DNA of 64,000 bases from Syngnathus acus (GCF_901709675.1 NC_051089.1:871476-935475); one strand, 5' to 3'. Positions 1 to 14,400 are shown, numbered from the stretch's first letter. The notes: a model not told the origin generated them from the letters alone. A program made the numbers and translations.

Positions 1-520
1 ATTTGATGGCTAAAAAGGCTTGATGACAGCCAATTAGCCCGCCTGCCCGTTCTCAAAACTCCTTTGAATCAGGTCTTCGATGTATCGATCTGCCCGGCCC
101 GCACGTGCTTCATTATTATATTTGTTACTTTTGACAGAAAATCAATGAATGGATCATATTCTTTACACTGGTGACTGGACGCAGGCCAATTGGCTTGATC
201 CAAGAGAGGCCACCGTATTAGGTACACCAGCGACAACAAGTTGCTTGCAAAGAAACCGTTGTTTTTGCGCGTGGATGCGCGCGGGACCACCTAGCATGAA
301 ATGAGCTTTCTTTTTCCCATCACAAGAATTAGGAAGGAGGGCGTTCGACCAGTAAATAACTGAAAGACAAATGAGCTCAAACGCGGGAATGGAGACGGCG
401 GTGGCATACAAACAAACACACGTGCGAGTGGGTGACAGAGGTGGAGGCCACGTTACGGATTTCATTTTGGCTATAATGACGTGTAATTACATGCTGCATT
501 TTGTGCAATCTCGCTGAGTT

Positions 521-698
521 CACTAACTAGCGTAATGCTAACGCATAATGGGCAATTCCGTAGACAGGCTAACGAATAGCATCTAAGTGACGACGGAAGC
601 CTTTTTTGGCCTTGCATTCTAGCTGCGCACTAACTAGCGTAATGCTAACGGATAATGGGGAACTCCATAGACAGGCTAAGGAATAGCATTTACGTGAG
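521..698 (+). repeat. Two-copy direct repeat, period 107 bp
   Basis: About 70 bases starting at 521 recur at 628 with a handful of substitutions. Both copies begin CACTAACTAGCGTAATGCTA and include GACAGGCTAA. A third, more diverged relative lies at about 49745-49805 inside mtss2 intron 1-3 territory, so the unit belongs to a dispersed low-copy family. No coding capacity is seen. Confidence 0.75.
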
Positions 699-3600
699 GA
701 CGCATTCTTGCGTCTTTGTCTGGCATGCGTGCGTGTGTGTGTGTCTGCTGCAGTGGCTGCACACCTGCAATGCAGTGGGCATCTCTGTCTTGTTGAAGCT
801 CTTAAAGCGCTTCTTTTTGACCCCGAGGGACGCCCCGAATGGAATCGGCTCACGTTGGGTGGGAGTGATTTAACGTGCTGTGGCGGCGAGAGCCAAACGC
901 CCTGCGGGGGGGGGGAATGTGCGCCTCCATGGAGTGGCCGTGTAACATTTCCGCAGAGAGCGCTAAAAATGGCGGCACCTGCGCAGAAAGTGTGATACTT
1001 TTTTGTTACTCAAGCTGGATCTTAAAATGACTCGAGAAGAACAAGGAGGGGAGACAAATACTTGAATGTCCTCGCAGCTCTTTTCAACCAAGGTTTGGCT
1101 TTTTAGCCACACTGTAAATGCAAGATGATGGCGACACACACTTTGCGCCGCTATTCACTGCGACATATACTGGACTCGTTTTTCTTTCCCAAGTGTGAAG
1201 TGCCGAAACGTGTCCGACTTCTCTCTGCCTTGTAATCAACAAAGTCCCACTGCTAATTTTTATCTTCTACTCCAAAGCAGACTTCATAAAGCGGCTCACA
1301 AGTATATAAAAAGACGTGTTTTATTCCTTTTAGGTTTCCCTCTTCACAATGGGTTAACGACTTTAAGACGTGTATGACGGTTCAGTTAGAAAATCAGCAA
1401 TGTATTGTAAATGCAAAATGAATTGAAAAGGAATAATAATGAATGAATAATAGATTTGAGGGGGAGCTTTTTAAAAAGGAAAAAAAAAAGGGAGAAATCG
1501 AGCCGTATCTGAGCTGAGGATTGGTATTTCTTCAAAACAACTTCCATAGAGGAGAAGAATGCATCAAGAGGCGCTTTCACGGACACACTCTGGCAAACGG
1601 GGCCCGACGCTTTTCGAGGCCAAGCTTTTGTGTGGCGGGAGAACAAAAAAGTTACCACAGAGAAGAATTGAGAAAAGAAACAAGAATGAGGGAGTGGAAA
1701 AAAAAGAAAAAAGTTGTCTTCTCTGGGGGAGGGCGTTCCCTCGGGGGCCCGCCGTGGTTAAAGGCAGCCGTTTAATATACAAGAAAAACCTTGGTGCGTA
1801 TGAATACAGACAAAGATGAAGATGTTCAACACTCGCCGGTGACAGAATGAGAGCAGTGATGAAAAGGCGGCGGTGGCGGCGGCGGCGGCACAATGAGCCT
1901 CAATCAAAAGACGTGATGACTATCAAAAATGTCTTTGAGCCACAGCGCTAAAGGGAAAGCTAACAGCGGCGCTAGCGCGGCGAGATGTTAACCACTGTTA
2001 ACTCGTTAGCTGCCTCCGACGTTGCCGTTCGTCAAGTGGCGTTCAATCGTTTCGAGCCGCCAAATTGGATACCTGTCAAGTACGGGAATTTGGAAGAACA
2101 CTGTAATGACTCACATTTTCCTGTAGATGGCAGCATTTCAATTTTTGGGGGGGTAAATCAGCACAGTTTGAGTAGAAAATGTTCGACTCGCTACGGTGAT
2201 GTTTGAGGGTGAGAAATGTTGATAGGGAAGTTAGGCAAGTGAATGATGATTGGCAATTTTCACAACCACGATGACAATTGTGGCTGCCACAATCAAATGA
2301 AGCTGATCATCATCAAATCAATATTTGTCCCAATGCATTGCAATGTGAATTCGGTAAATTCACGCAAAGCCTCGCAAAGAACGAATGCGCAAGGATGGAC
2401 GGATGGACGGGACGGGCCGTGCCGGATTGCATTTCGCAGTTCATCAATGCGACGCCGTACTTTGCAGCCAAACAAATTAAAAGGGAAGTTTCTGGCAAAG
2501 GCGTCCAAAAAAAGCCACCAGCTGTTACCGACATCTGCTGGCTCAAGAAGAAAATGAGAAAGAGGCAAGCCGGCTGGTGCGTACAGAACTTTTTTTTTTA
2601 AATGGAGGGCTTTAACCGAATGCTCCATAACAAGCGGGCGCTCCGTCCCGGCACGAACATGTCAGAGATGCACCTGAGTGCCAATTTGCTCTTGCCTGAA
2701 GACAATGCAACCGGGTTCGCACGTCTTAATACACAGACCAAGTGTGAGACACCAATTTGTGTTTTTTATGCTTGTGTCTGCGTCTAAAAATATCTCGGCA
2801 GAGAGCTTGTTTGTGTGGCGGCCTGCTTACCTTTGCCCCGCCACCACTGCAAGTACACGCACAAAAACGGGGCCGAGGCCAGTGATCGGTGCCACCTTGC
2901 ACAATAGAAATTGTGGGAACGAACGGAGATAATCTCCACAATGGGCTTGTCGTATAATGGATGCCAATGATGCCCTCACCGCCAGGTATTCATGCTAACT
3001 GGCGCCGTAGGAAAAAAACAAAAAATACAAATAAGCAATCCACATTTTCTGTCATTCCTGTTCAACCCTGGTTAGGAACCAATGGTTACCATGAATGAAA
3101 AGTCCAAAACGTTACACTAAAACAAAATTGTACAAAAAGCAAAGCAATTTTTCCCATAGGAAATAATGTACAGCCGATGAATCCGTTCCGGACACCCAAA
3201 ATGCTTTTCATAGAGGATAACTACAGTTTCACCCAAAGAACACAATAGAAATTCGATATAAGTGACCTTTTCTTGAACATATCAGACATTTAAACCAACG
3301 CAAACCATGTTGTAGTATGTTAGCACCCCCTATAGGTAAAAAGTTATTCTGCAGACAAGCAGTCAAATGCGGAGGTCATCAGTCCGCCATCAAGTGTCGG
3401 AAATTTTGGAGGGCGGAAGGGTTCGACACGGAACATTTCCAAACCAAGGGAAACTGGGGCCAAATTTCAAGAGACCAAAATCTGGGAAATATCACATCTG
3501 ATGTCATGTTCCTGATGCCATCCTTCCTGCTGGACAGTTGCACTTAGCAAGATCAACTCCTGCAAAGAAAGTGCCAAGCAGCCATGCCTGAAAAGACTGA

Positions 3601-4600
3601 AAGACCAACACTTTGCTTTGAATTGACCATTTTTTGGCTCTCTTCTAAGGAATCTTGAATGTGGGGGGGGGATTCATGATGACCAAGCCCTTGCACAATA
3701 GAATGAAACTGATAGACCAGATGTTTATTGGCGCGTTGCTTACGAGGCAAAATGAATAAGTTCGATAATGGGACAATACGATTGTGACAAACCGCGTGTT
3801 TTCATCTCGTTTCTCCGTTTGTGCCGAGTTGACCACTCGCGGCTTGTGCTGGCGTCTCATTTTCCAGGGACGGACCCGAGCGCTTCTACCTCGATGCGCA
3901 CACGCTCCGCTGGGCCGAGCCGGGCCCTCAGGTGACACATAAATAAATAAGCGCCGCGGATGTGGCTGGAAAAAAACACACACGCAGAGAAAGAGAAAAA
4001 AAATAAAACAAGACGGATGAAGAGGAAAAGAAGAGTTGAGCTGCATGCTGGAGTTTGTCTCCTCCTATTTGCTCAGCTCAGCCAGCATAAGAAACAATCA
4101 AAGTGGGGAAGTCTGGGAGAAAATAAAAAGATGAGACTTTGCCGCTGTGTTCTGCACACACAAAATGCCATGACGTACACTCCGCAGTGTCGGCTAGTAC
4201 ATCTGTCGAGTGTTAAAATGTGGTCAAATCAAAGGGACCGACCGCCGACCGGTGAAGAATTCGCTGGAAAATGGCCTCTTCAAACCAAAGTGGACCACTT
4301 CTGAGGGGTTTTTTCTGTGGGCTTCTGAGATGTTGCTGTGGCTCCGCATGCAAACATGCCCATGGACTTCATGTTGGGAAGATGAATAAAAAAAAAAAAT
4401 AATAATAATAATAATCATTCAAAGCAGATTTAAACCAAAATGGCAGATGAGCTTTTTTTGTGGAGCTTCTTATGTGGAGCAAATTTCCCATGGGCAAGTT
4501 TGGGGGGTGGGGGGGGGCAAACAAATGCAAACCGTGAACCCCGAGCACATGTAGCAGGATGCAATTTCAAGACAGGGTTGCCCCACACTAGAGCCCCCAC

Positions 4601-4625
4601 GCAGGCAGGCAGGCAGGCAGGCAGG
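4601..4625. repeat. (CAGG)n microsatellite
   Basis: A short perfect run of the tetranucleotide CAGG/GGCA. A second run of the same motif lies at about 7031-7063. Confidence 0.85.
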
Positions 4626-7030
4626 GGGAGGCGGCAGTGGCGATGCTCCCGGGTTCCCATAATGCAGCGTGGCACTCGGCCTGATAGCGGGAAGTCCGAT
4701 AAAAGCTCTGCGGGGATTGTGGCAGGTGGACAAGAGTTGTTTAACGAGGCAATCTAAAGGGCCAGAGCGTTGGATGCCCCCCCGACCCCCACCACCGAAC
4801 CCATCGACACTTCATCCCGAGTGCAACGCACACACAGATACGTAGAGGGAGGGGAGGGAGGGAGGGAGGGAGGGATTGATCCCTGCGTACAAGGCGATTA
4901 AGTGTCGCCGCTTGTGTCTGGTCTGCTGCCGGATGGATCAAGAGATGGTTTTTTTAGTCTCTCTCTTTTTTCGTACTTTTGCTATCAAACTACAAAGTGG
5001 AACTTTCAAGTTTTTTTCTGCTGACTTGAGCAACTTTTGCTCTAAAGAGTGCTGAGATCAGCAAAAGGCATGCAGATGGGAGTTTGCCGTACCAGTGTCA
5101 ACGGACTTGCGAGTGTGCAGATTTGGTGAAGAAGACAGTTCGGGAAAGGACGGGCAGTCGTGGTTTTTACGTTGGAGCGGATAGTTCCCCGTATGTTTGT
5201 ATAAAATAATGCTAATCAAACAGCGCCTTACTAGCGCAATAACTCGGGCCCTTTGTCTGCTCGTATCGACATGGAGCCAGATCGGGTCCGCGGGCACGCG
5301 TGTGCGTGCGTCTCTTGCAAGAAAGAAGCAATGACAGCACATTAATTTCCGCCGCCCGAGCGTCACATATGAGGAGGAGAGGCGCCAATTAAAGGCGACA
5401 GCAGCAAAAGCAATCGACGTCTCTGGAGAGTAAACATCTTGGCTCTACTCCGAAGGGCACGCCGACGATTCAACCGAGTAATCAAGTAATGCGAGTAATC
5501 GAGTAATCACGCTCTCTGACAGCTGTGGAGGAAGATGGAGCGACCGTCGAAAATTAGGACTCGCTATTGTGTCTCGTCGCCGGCCGGATGGTTTTTGGCT
5601 CATCTTGGTTAACCGTTTTTGGCTCATCTGGGCTATTCGTTTTGGCTTATCTTGACATTGTGCATGTATTCAAATGGCCAGACAGACAGGTGTTCTTTGT
5701 GTCAAAGGACAGACGCAGATTGAGCGCAAATGAATCCCAAGCGCAAAAGCCGAAGCAGCGCCGAGGCTTTTTTTTCTTTCTCGCCACACAAACAAACGCC
5801 AGTCGTCGTTATCGACACGCCATCGCATTCAACGGCGCGCCGCCGAGGCCCGATAGCCATCGCGCCGCTGATGCGTTACCGGCGCACGGCCTCAGTTCGG
5901 CTCGCTCCCAATATGTGACAAACAACTTACGTACATCCCTTCATGCTCTCGCTGGAAATATGTTCTGCGTGTAAAGAGTGTCTCGGCGCTCTGCGCTCGG
6001 AATGCTAATCATGCTGCTGGTACAAGTCAGGAAAGAAAAGAACGAACGAACGAACGAACGAACAGCTGGCATCCAATGAATTTATGTTCATGTCTCAAAG
6101 ACGATTCCAAAAATGCACATCATATGTATAAAGCACCAAAGAAGTGCAAAATTTCAGTTTTCTCAAAATTAGTATCATACACATGATGTAGTTTCAATGA
6201 CTTTTCTTAGGGTTTTTTTTATTCAGGTTCAGTTCTTTTTGGATCATTCTAATAGCCTCGATATGTTGGGAGAGACACTTTTTTACAACATTTACATGTG
6301 CAAATGGGCATCTGAATGGCATCCATCTTTGCACACACACACGCGAGGGCGGGCATGCCGGCCGACCGACCGACCGACCGACCGCTGTGATGAATGGCAA
6401 GCGAGCGGTCGCTTGAGCAGCGAGGGGTCGCCCTTTAATGTAAACAGCAAGGCGGCGCATCCGCACCATCCGTCACGCTCGGCGGCCTGGAGAGAAATCC
6501 GAGCGGGATGCTCAGGCGTCAAACTGATAAACGACACGGCGGAGGATCATCGAGGCCCCCCACGCCTTATCCCAGAACGGGGGAGGCTCCAGAGAAGACG
6601 GATGGGAGAGCAGAAAAAGACCAAGCCAGGCGAGTGTTTTGAGGAAAGGTCAGCGGCTCGCCTTTCATTTGTCTATCGGATGGAGTCGGCCTATTAGCCA
6701 CAGGCGGCGTGACCGGACGTCGCCCCGGGGCAAACAAGCTAATCAGCCAAAGATGAAGGCGTCTCGTCGCCCGGTTACCGTGGCGATGCAAAACCGCTGG
6801 ACATTCAAATTCAGCGATTAGATCAAACAGCGGGAAAGACCTCCAGCATCAATGTACAACAATTGTCATTCAAACCATCACAACACGTCTGGAGATTAGT
6901 TAAGAAGCCGGCAGCGTTGGCCAAGGCTTCAAACGGCGCCGGCCGGCTAGTTTTGAACATTTGTGCTTCTGACAAGGGTTCGGATTTCAAAGCAGGTTCT
7001 GGAGATGCGCTCGGAAAACAATCAATCCTG

Positions 7031-7063
7031 CCTGGCAGGCAGGCAGGCAGGCAGGCAGGCAGG
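7031..7063. repeat. (GGCA)n microsatellite
   Basis: About eight perfect tetranucleotide units, 80 bases upstream of the 63-bp duplication. Confidence 0.85.
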
Positions 7064-7142
7064 CGCCCGCCCGACACCCTCTCGCACTCCCACAGCGTAC
7101 AAGTCATTGATGTCCACTAAGCGCTGCAGTGTTCTTAGCATG

Positions 7143-7268
7143 ACGGAGATCTCAATTGATGTCCTTCGCTCAAATGCGCAGAAACAACGAGATGACAATG
7201 ACACAACGGAGATATCAATTGATGTCCTTCGCTCAAATGCGCAGAAACAACGAGATGACAATGACACA
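7143..7268. repeat. Recent 63-bp tandem duplication (2 units)
   Basis: Units 7143-7205 and 7206-7268 are identical apart from one base (GAGATCTC in the first, GAGATATC in the second). Because 63 is a multiple of three, all frames stay open across it, which produces spurious ORFs on both strands. Nothing suggests that it is translated. Confidence 0.92.
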
Positions 7269-7784
7269 ATCTTCTCATTCCACAGTGGACCGCAACTGGC
7301 CAGCCAACTGGATTTGCAATCAAAGATCAAGCGTTTTAAAAATAACAGAAGTGAACACTGCATATCAAAAGTCTACACACCCTTGTTCAAATGCTATACC
7401 AAAAATGTTTCCTTTTCTATTAAGGTGTCAATCATTTTATTTATTCATTTATTTATCTGACAAGTCTTGAGCCAACAGAGACTCAATTCTAAATTCAGAC
7501 AAAGCGGAAACGGCAACATAGTTGTGAAGACAGGTGCGGAACGGGTGGCCGCCTCCTCGTTCTGCGTCTCTTCCTACACGTCGAGCGCTAATTAAGAGGT
7601 GTGGCTAATCTCGCGCACTCACTCAATCCCTTGCGTTTGCGGATTACAGCTCACAGCATGCGTTTCCGTTATCGTGGCTCACATACGTGCACGCCCCCAC
7701 ACACACACGCCCGCGGAAAGCACATGCGCGCGCACGATGAATTGTTTATGTGCTAAAACGGGACTGCGTCTGGTATGACACCTT

Positions 7785-7830
7785 CAGGCTTTATTTGCAT
7801 CTCTAATTAGCACACAGTGATGATGCAGTG
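7785..7830. promoter_or_regulatory. Candidate enhancer-like element (octamer plus TAATTA)
   Basis: This stretch in the presumed cadherin intron has an octamer ATTTGCAT closely followed by a homeodomain core CTAATTAG. The arrangement is typical of conserved developmental enhancers, but conservation cannot be seen from one sequence. Confidence 0.25.
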
Positions 7831-8020
7831 CAGGCTGACATGCTCGCTAATGGGCTTTGCTTTCTTTGGATAATTCAACTAGGGTGCACGCACGCGCGCG
7901 CACACACGCACACAGTCAATGGTGGGGAAATGTTTGCGGATGCGACGTGGAGAGCTTCCTTCCACGCCGAGGGACGGTGTCACTTGCAGTTGACGCTTGT
8001 TTGCAAACTAGTGGCTCATT

Positions 8021-8186
8021 ACACTCTAAAAACTGCTGGCTCAAAAAATACCCAATTAGGGTTCAAATTTGTTTGAACAAAGCAAACCCCAAAATTGAGT
8101 TTGTTTGATTTTTTTTTCAGGGGGGGGGACCCAAAGTTTTCAAACTTCCTGGATCGGTCCAATTCTTAACCCGGCAGTTTTGAGCG
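8021..8186. mobile_element. MITE-like element with imperfect terminal inverted repeats
   Basis: The element starts with ACACTCTAAAAACTGCTGG and ends with CCGGCAGTTTTGAGCG, an imperfect inverted match. The interior repeats CCCAA/GGGTT-type words. This layout matches short palindromic non-autonomous elements that are very common in teleosts. It has no coding capacity. Confidence 0.55.
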
Positions 8187-11100
8187 TTTGAAGTTTTTTG
8201 AAGACGACTTAAGGAGTTAAAAGTGGGTCGAAACCCCACGTTAGGGTTTCAAATCAACAGTTGTGAGTGCAGCAATTTGATTGGCGGACACACAAGGGGA
8301 AGCAAAGTGAACAGACTGAACGGAACCACTTGCAGGAATCACTTTAAGGGCCGGCTGGCCGCGCTGCCGCTTTGGAGGTGCGTGAAAGCGGCCTGCCGCC
8401 ACTCCAAGCCATCACGGCCCACAAGAGGCAGAAATCAAACGCTCTCCATCTCTTCATGGAGCTTCTTTGCACTATTGGATGGATCCATCGCAACACAGCT
8501 TCTGAGACCTCATTAGAATTGTTTACACTTTTTTAAAATTTGTAGTTTTTAATTATATAATATACTTATAATTTTTTGTTTATATATTTATATGTGTATA
8601 TATTTATTTATATTTGTATTATTTATTTGTACATTCATGCCACATAAAAGTGCTTTTTGTTGTCCGGGCATCACCTCGCGAGGTCGAATGGAAGGGATTC
8701 GCCGCCTCCCGCCAAAACCCTTTCAGGGTGACGAATGACGAGATAATAAGGTGGATGTCAGACCTTCTTTCGATAGCTGCTGCTGCTGCTGCGATGGCGG
8801 CGGTGGTGCATGCAAGAACGCCATCATTGTGTTTGAGTCATTGTTAGTGATTTCAAGGGGAAGCGAAGTCAAGCATTTGCTTGGCAGTCACATGTTCCAA
8901 AACAGCGGCGGCGACGGATAACACAGATCAGGAGCGTTAATGCGTGCATGTACAATCCAATCTTTAATTCCCAACTTGTCTGTCTTTAATCACACCAGCA
9001 GACTTCCTCTGATACAGGTGAGAAAAATCAATCCATCGGCGTAAAGCGGAACAATTGCTTCACAACATGGCAGCAAAAACAAAAAACAGCGCTCATGTTC
9101 ACGGACAACAAACATTTTGCATTGGCCAGGCGGGGAAACTGCAAAGTCAGAGTGAAGCCAGCAAAGTGAGATTTGAAGTCAGGCTTTGAGGGTTCAAAGC
9201 CAGAGTCACAGTATGGCTTTCAAGACAGAGTGTCTGCTTTCAAACAAACAAACAAAAACAAAAAATGATGTGCTTCGGGCCGCCCATTGCCACGCGCATT
9301 TCTTTCGACTTGAGCGTATTTGTCAGCGTTTGACAGTCTCCCGGTGTCGTCCTCCCGCTTGGAGTTTGCACAAAGCCTCCCATTGATGACTCGCCGAGCG
9401 GACGTCCGTCAAACTAGCCGACAAGCAGCAATGTTGGAAATTGATTGAATATACATTTACTACAACATTAAATGGCCACACAATTAGCCGAATTACTTTG
9501 ACAAATTTGAATATAAATGGATTCAAATGATTTGGTTTAATTTTCCCGGGGTCCTTCAAAAAAAACATCTTGAGATTTTTGTCAGATTTGAGCCACTCAT
9601 ACCAAACAATAGGCAATACATAGATCTATCTTTTACTTACAGTGCACCTCCCTCCAAAAGTCAAAGCCAATTGCGGTCTCCTTCATGTTCTCTCTTGACA
9701 AAGAAAGTGACTGTTTGAGAGGCTTGCCCAGCAGCAGTACATAAAGATACACAGTGCGCAATAAATTAATGCTATAGCTTTTTCGAGCCGGTGGCCTTCT
9801 TGTTTATTATGCATTCACTTTCTCTACACCACTGACTTTATTTTCCCATTTGCGCTGTCAGAGCAGTGGAAATGCTAACAGTGCAGCTTTAAGACTTGAA
9901 CACTGCAAGCTATAGATTTGATTGGCTTTCCATTACTTGCATTATATTCACATTTTAGAGGCACGCCTCTCCTCTGACTCGCCGTATTATTGTCAACATG
10001 ACAAATACCGCCACTGTAGGGAGAGGAAAGAAAGAAAAAAAGAAAATCAATCAATGCAACCAAAAAAAAAAAAAGTTAAGACGCGCATGTCGGTCGGCAT
10101 CCAATCGCCTCGAAATTGAATCCCGCCGTGTCGTGCGTGTAAGCATAAACCAAGAAGGCCTCTGATGGATCTTCTTGAAATTAATCTGCAGTTAAGTATT
10201 GCATAGTGGCTCTCTTATGGGCCCGCGCCAACTATAAAAGCCGGCGCGGCTATTGTCTCCCGTTCCTGGAGGACGACGGACGAGAAAAAGCTGCAAATCA
10301 GCTGCGTCGTTAAGCAGCTAAAGGAGGGCGCCGCTCTTTCAATTCAATTAAAATGGAGGAAAGAAAGCACAAGAACAGCCGGCGGGTCACGTGACCAAAC
10401 ATACAAAGCCCACAGATAACATCACACATGCGCAATGTGTATACTTAATACTGGCCGCTTTGAATTCCAAACTGTGTAGATTTCCACAACGCTGCAATTA
10501 AGTAAATCGTCAGTGGTGTTCAATTCAAGATGGCCGACACGCTTGGTGTGTTTTTTGCTTTAACGACGCTGCTGACTATTCTCACTGTTGCATATCACGC
10601 CAAATTCAATCATCCACTTCAGTATTGTTGGTGTGTTTTTTTTAATAATTTTACATACAAAAAAGTTATTTGCACTTCCTATGTTGAACATCACATGGGA
10701 GACGTTTCTCAGCAAAGTTATAGAACACAAATTGTAAGCCAGCATAAGAATAGCAAAACGCCTCCTTATTGTTCTAAAAAAAAAAAAAAAAAAAATTAGG
10801 CCGCCAAGCCCTTTTATCAGCTTTTTGTTATTTTGTTGTGTTTTTTATCGGGTGGAGATAAGCGCCGGGCAGACTTACGAGCTCTTTGCCGCTTTGCGGA
10901 GTGTAGTGATTTGCTTTGCACGCAGCGCCGGACTATTAAATCATCCATCTTTGCCTTTTCTGACCATCTGCTGTGCAAACAGCCTGCGGGTCACACAACA
11001 CAGTCGCTGCAAAAATGTTACTCCATTGCTGCTTGTCAGCAAGAGCAAGGCTCCACGTCCCGACCACAACGAGGATGCGCACGGTCTTGCTTGCTTGCTG

Positions 11101-11334
11101 CGTGTTAATGATTTAGAATTACAGTCCAAGACTGCCTTGAAGAAATTGTTACATTTCTTCATTATTTATTTATTTATGATATATTTTCAAAATGATTATT
11201 TATTTATTTATATTTTTTATGTATTTATTTATCGTTATTATTCCATTATTCTTAATTATTAATAATTATTTTATCTATTATTTATTATTTATGGTTTGTG
11301 CCTTCTTGTTTTTGTTTTGTGTCGCCTACTTGTA

Positions 11335-11441
11335 TGTCTCGTCACCGTGGGATGGAGGAAACGGAATTTCGGTTTCTTTGTGTGTCTTGACATATGAAGG
11401 GATTGACAATAAAGCTGACTTTGACTTTTGACTTTGGTCAT
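11335..11441 (+). mobile_element. LINE-like 3' tail with TGACTTT repeats
   Basis: The segment contains GGAATTTCGGTTTCTTTGTG, then GACAATAAAGCTGACTTTG, and finishes in short TGACTTT repeats. This is how truncated fish non-LTR retrotransposon copies typically end. It resembles the reverse complement of the left end of the fragment at 26546-26845. The family name is not asserted. Confidence 0.5.
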
Positions 11442-14400
11442 TTTGGAGAATGACGCCCCAGGAGGCAGTTTCACTTAAGACATTTGTAGGCATGTACTAT
11501 ATCATGACCCACAAAAAAAAAAAGACTCTGTAAATGTTATATAAATAAAATGCAATTTTGGTTTCTTCATCCTGCTCCACCTCTTTGTGGCCTTTACCAA
11601 GGGTGCCGACTTTTGCAGTGGCTCACTTGACAGGAACGGGAAAAGGTCAAGCGGCAGACGCTGCATTTCCGTGATGGCATGTCATCGGCCCTCTGGTGCT
11701 CGCTTATGCGATCCACGCGGTCAAATCGCACGCTTGCTTTAGGAAGGCCGGAAGGGAGTCAGTCGGGGCTTTTAGCCTAACGCTTGGTGCTCCGACACAT
11801 GCACGCACGCACAAACACATGATCTCAAACTCACTTAAACACACACACTCATCCACCCTCTCACACACTAAAACAAACAGTTGTGTTAAATCAGGCTACC
11901 ACTAAATCCCTGACGTGAAAGTGAAAATGAGAGGAAGTGGTGCTGGAGTACAAGGAGAGGGGACGGGGGGTCAACAAGCAAAGGGGTGAGACGGGATTAC
12001 GGAGATAATGCGAGCAGATGGAGGGAGGTCGCACTAAACTCTCCAAACAGATTAAACGGACGGGGAGTGAGCCACCCGCCCAAAGGCCGAGCGCTCCCCT
12101 TCGCACCCGCTCTGGCGCTGTTTACGCTCAAATTTAGGACACCCAGCTGGCTGTAATCCTCAAATACTGCACTCGATATCGAAATGTATTTAGGTATGCG
12201 GATTACGGCGGATTAGACGCTCAAATGTGCTTTCTATGCACTCTCTTGTGGAGGCATCAAAATAAATACCAAAAGAAATTGACCCCGAAATGGCACGACG
12301 AATGTGGATTTAACCTTAGGGGACCTTCGATGACACTATCGGGGGCCTCTCCAGATCTATTGCGGCGAATACATGAAGCGAGAATAACGAGCACGGCAAA
12401 AATGCACTAAAAGCAGAAAATAACCTTTTTTATATTAGATGAATATGAACAAAACGTGGGAAATTTTCTTTATGAATAAACTGGTCCTAATGTCTCGAGT
12501 CAATTCATTGTGCGGCTCCTTCTGGGGTGCCCGCCTTGGCCACCAGGGGGTGGTACAATACAGTCATTCAGACAAACGAATAAAGTTCATCACTGCTCTC
12601 GCTGACTCAATAAGATGCAATCATTTGTCATTTTTCAGAAGATAAAGAACCTGTGATATTGTCTGTCTACATGAGGTGCTCCAATATTTATCAATGCAAA
12701 TTTTCTGTCATTGGTGTTTTGCTTTCTGTTAGCATTAGCATCGCAAGTCAGGTCGCTCTTATCATCACTTTTTGACCTCCATAAGACTTGCGCACCACAC
12801 TTACACCACACAACATCTAATGTTCGACATACTGTATATCTAGTGTGTCATTTTGTACAACTCCAACATCTTTACAGCCCTAAACAAAAACCAGCATTGA
12901 TTCCAAAGACGATTTGATGAAAGAGGCTCATCTCTGGTGCATTCACTCGACCTTAATAGCACTGGTTGAAATGGAACACTCTCGTCGGGCAGCTCTGAAA
13001 AGCAGTTTGACTCACACCAATTTCCATCATTGACGAGGACTCCGCATGTAGCAAAGTAAAGTGCACACTAAAGACCCGCCGCCATCCACAAATCCAAACG
13101 GCCGCAGCCAAAAAACATTGAGACTGAATATTAGATAAACATGAACAAAACAAAGGGTGGCGCTATGTTCTCGTTAGCAAAAGCGAGGCTAATTGGCCGG
13201 GACGCGGCAAAGCAACAAAATGCCGGATAAGACCGTTTCTTCAATTAAGACCAAATCAGTCACAATCCATGAAAGCAGAAAAAGCTTCGCTGGCAGCGCT
13301 AATAAACTGCAATGAGTTCTATTTCACGTTGGACAAATGATAGACAAAAATCTTTAACTTTTTTCCCACAAGCTATGAAACTCAAAATATGATAATCCTG
13401 GATGTATTTCATGATGAACTATTTGGATTAGAGGAGGAGAAAGTAGAGAAAATTCACATTCCATTTGTTACTGATTTGTCAGCACAGCACCACTTAGTGG
13501 CGAAGGTAAGAACTACAATACAAGAAAGTGCCTGATTGGATAGAACCACAGCTAATCAATCCTTCCACACTGGATTGTAAAGATCTGGATTCAAAATTTC
13601 CATCCAGCTAGCATCAAAGAATTAACACTGTGTAGACACTTGACTTTTTGTTCGACATTTTATGGCGACACCTTTTTTCAAATAAAAGGTTCAACAGGGC
13701 TGTTAACAGAAATTGTTTCCATTTGCATTTACTTCGGAAAAGGTTTGCTTCTTCTTACATCACATTGCTTTTGGCCAAAAGTGACAGCTTCAAAGCAAAA
13801 TGGCCGACTTCTTGCTAAATTCAGCCATGACTGCTTGAAACTTTGTCATGTCAAGATAAACGTGTCCACCTCATTTCATGTCAGTCAGTGAGTTGTCTTC
13901 AAGATGCAGGCGCTTGCCAAAATGAGTGCGCCAATGCCCACCAAAATTTGCTGCGGAAATTATTATGACTAACATCACGAGAAAAGCAATTGAAGTTGTC
14001 TCTACAGTTGGGACTACATTGTTGGCGGAGTTTTGTGATATACTCGAAAACTTTTCTGTGGGCAAATTCTCTGCAGAATTCCATCAAATATGCTCTTACA
14101 TGTGAGGGACGCTCTTATTAATCCAAGTGTTGCTTCTTTAAATTATTCAACACGATGGTTAGAAAGAGTGTTTTTGTTTGTGCAGCATTCTGCACAAACA
14201 TGGCAAAATCATGTACATGCATCCATTCCTCCTCACACGCACGCACGCATGGATGGATGGGGGGGGGGGGGTCAAATATTGAAGGGGAAATCAACTTTTA
14301 GGGGCAAATGATTATCTCACGCTCAACTGCTCCTCTCTGTTTGTAGCAAAAGAACCAAATTGTCAAACTTTGGTGGTTAAAACACAATGAGCATAAAAAG

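Noticed and set aside
6963-7460. 165-codon frame with an internal duplicated peptide
   Set aside because: The duplication is the 63-bp DNA tandem repeat. The frame has no other coding features and crosses a microsatellite.
10777-10797. A-run as the tail of a processed retrogene
   Set aside because: The sequence before it contains no recognisable coding frame and no target duplication is evident.
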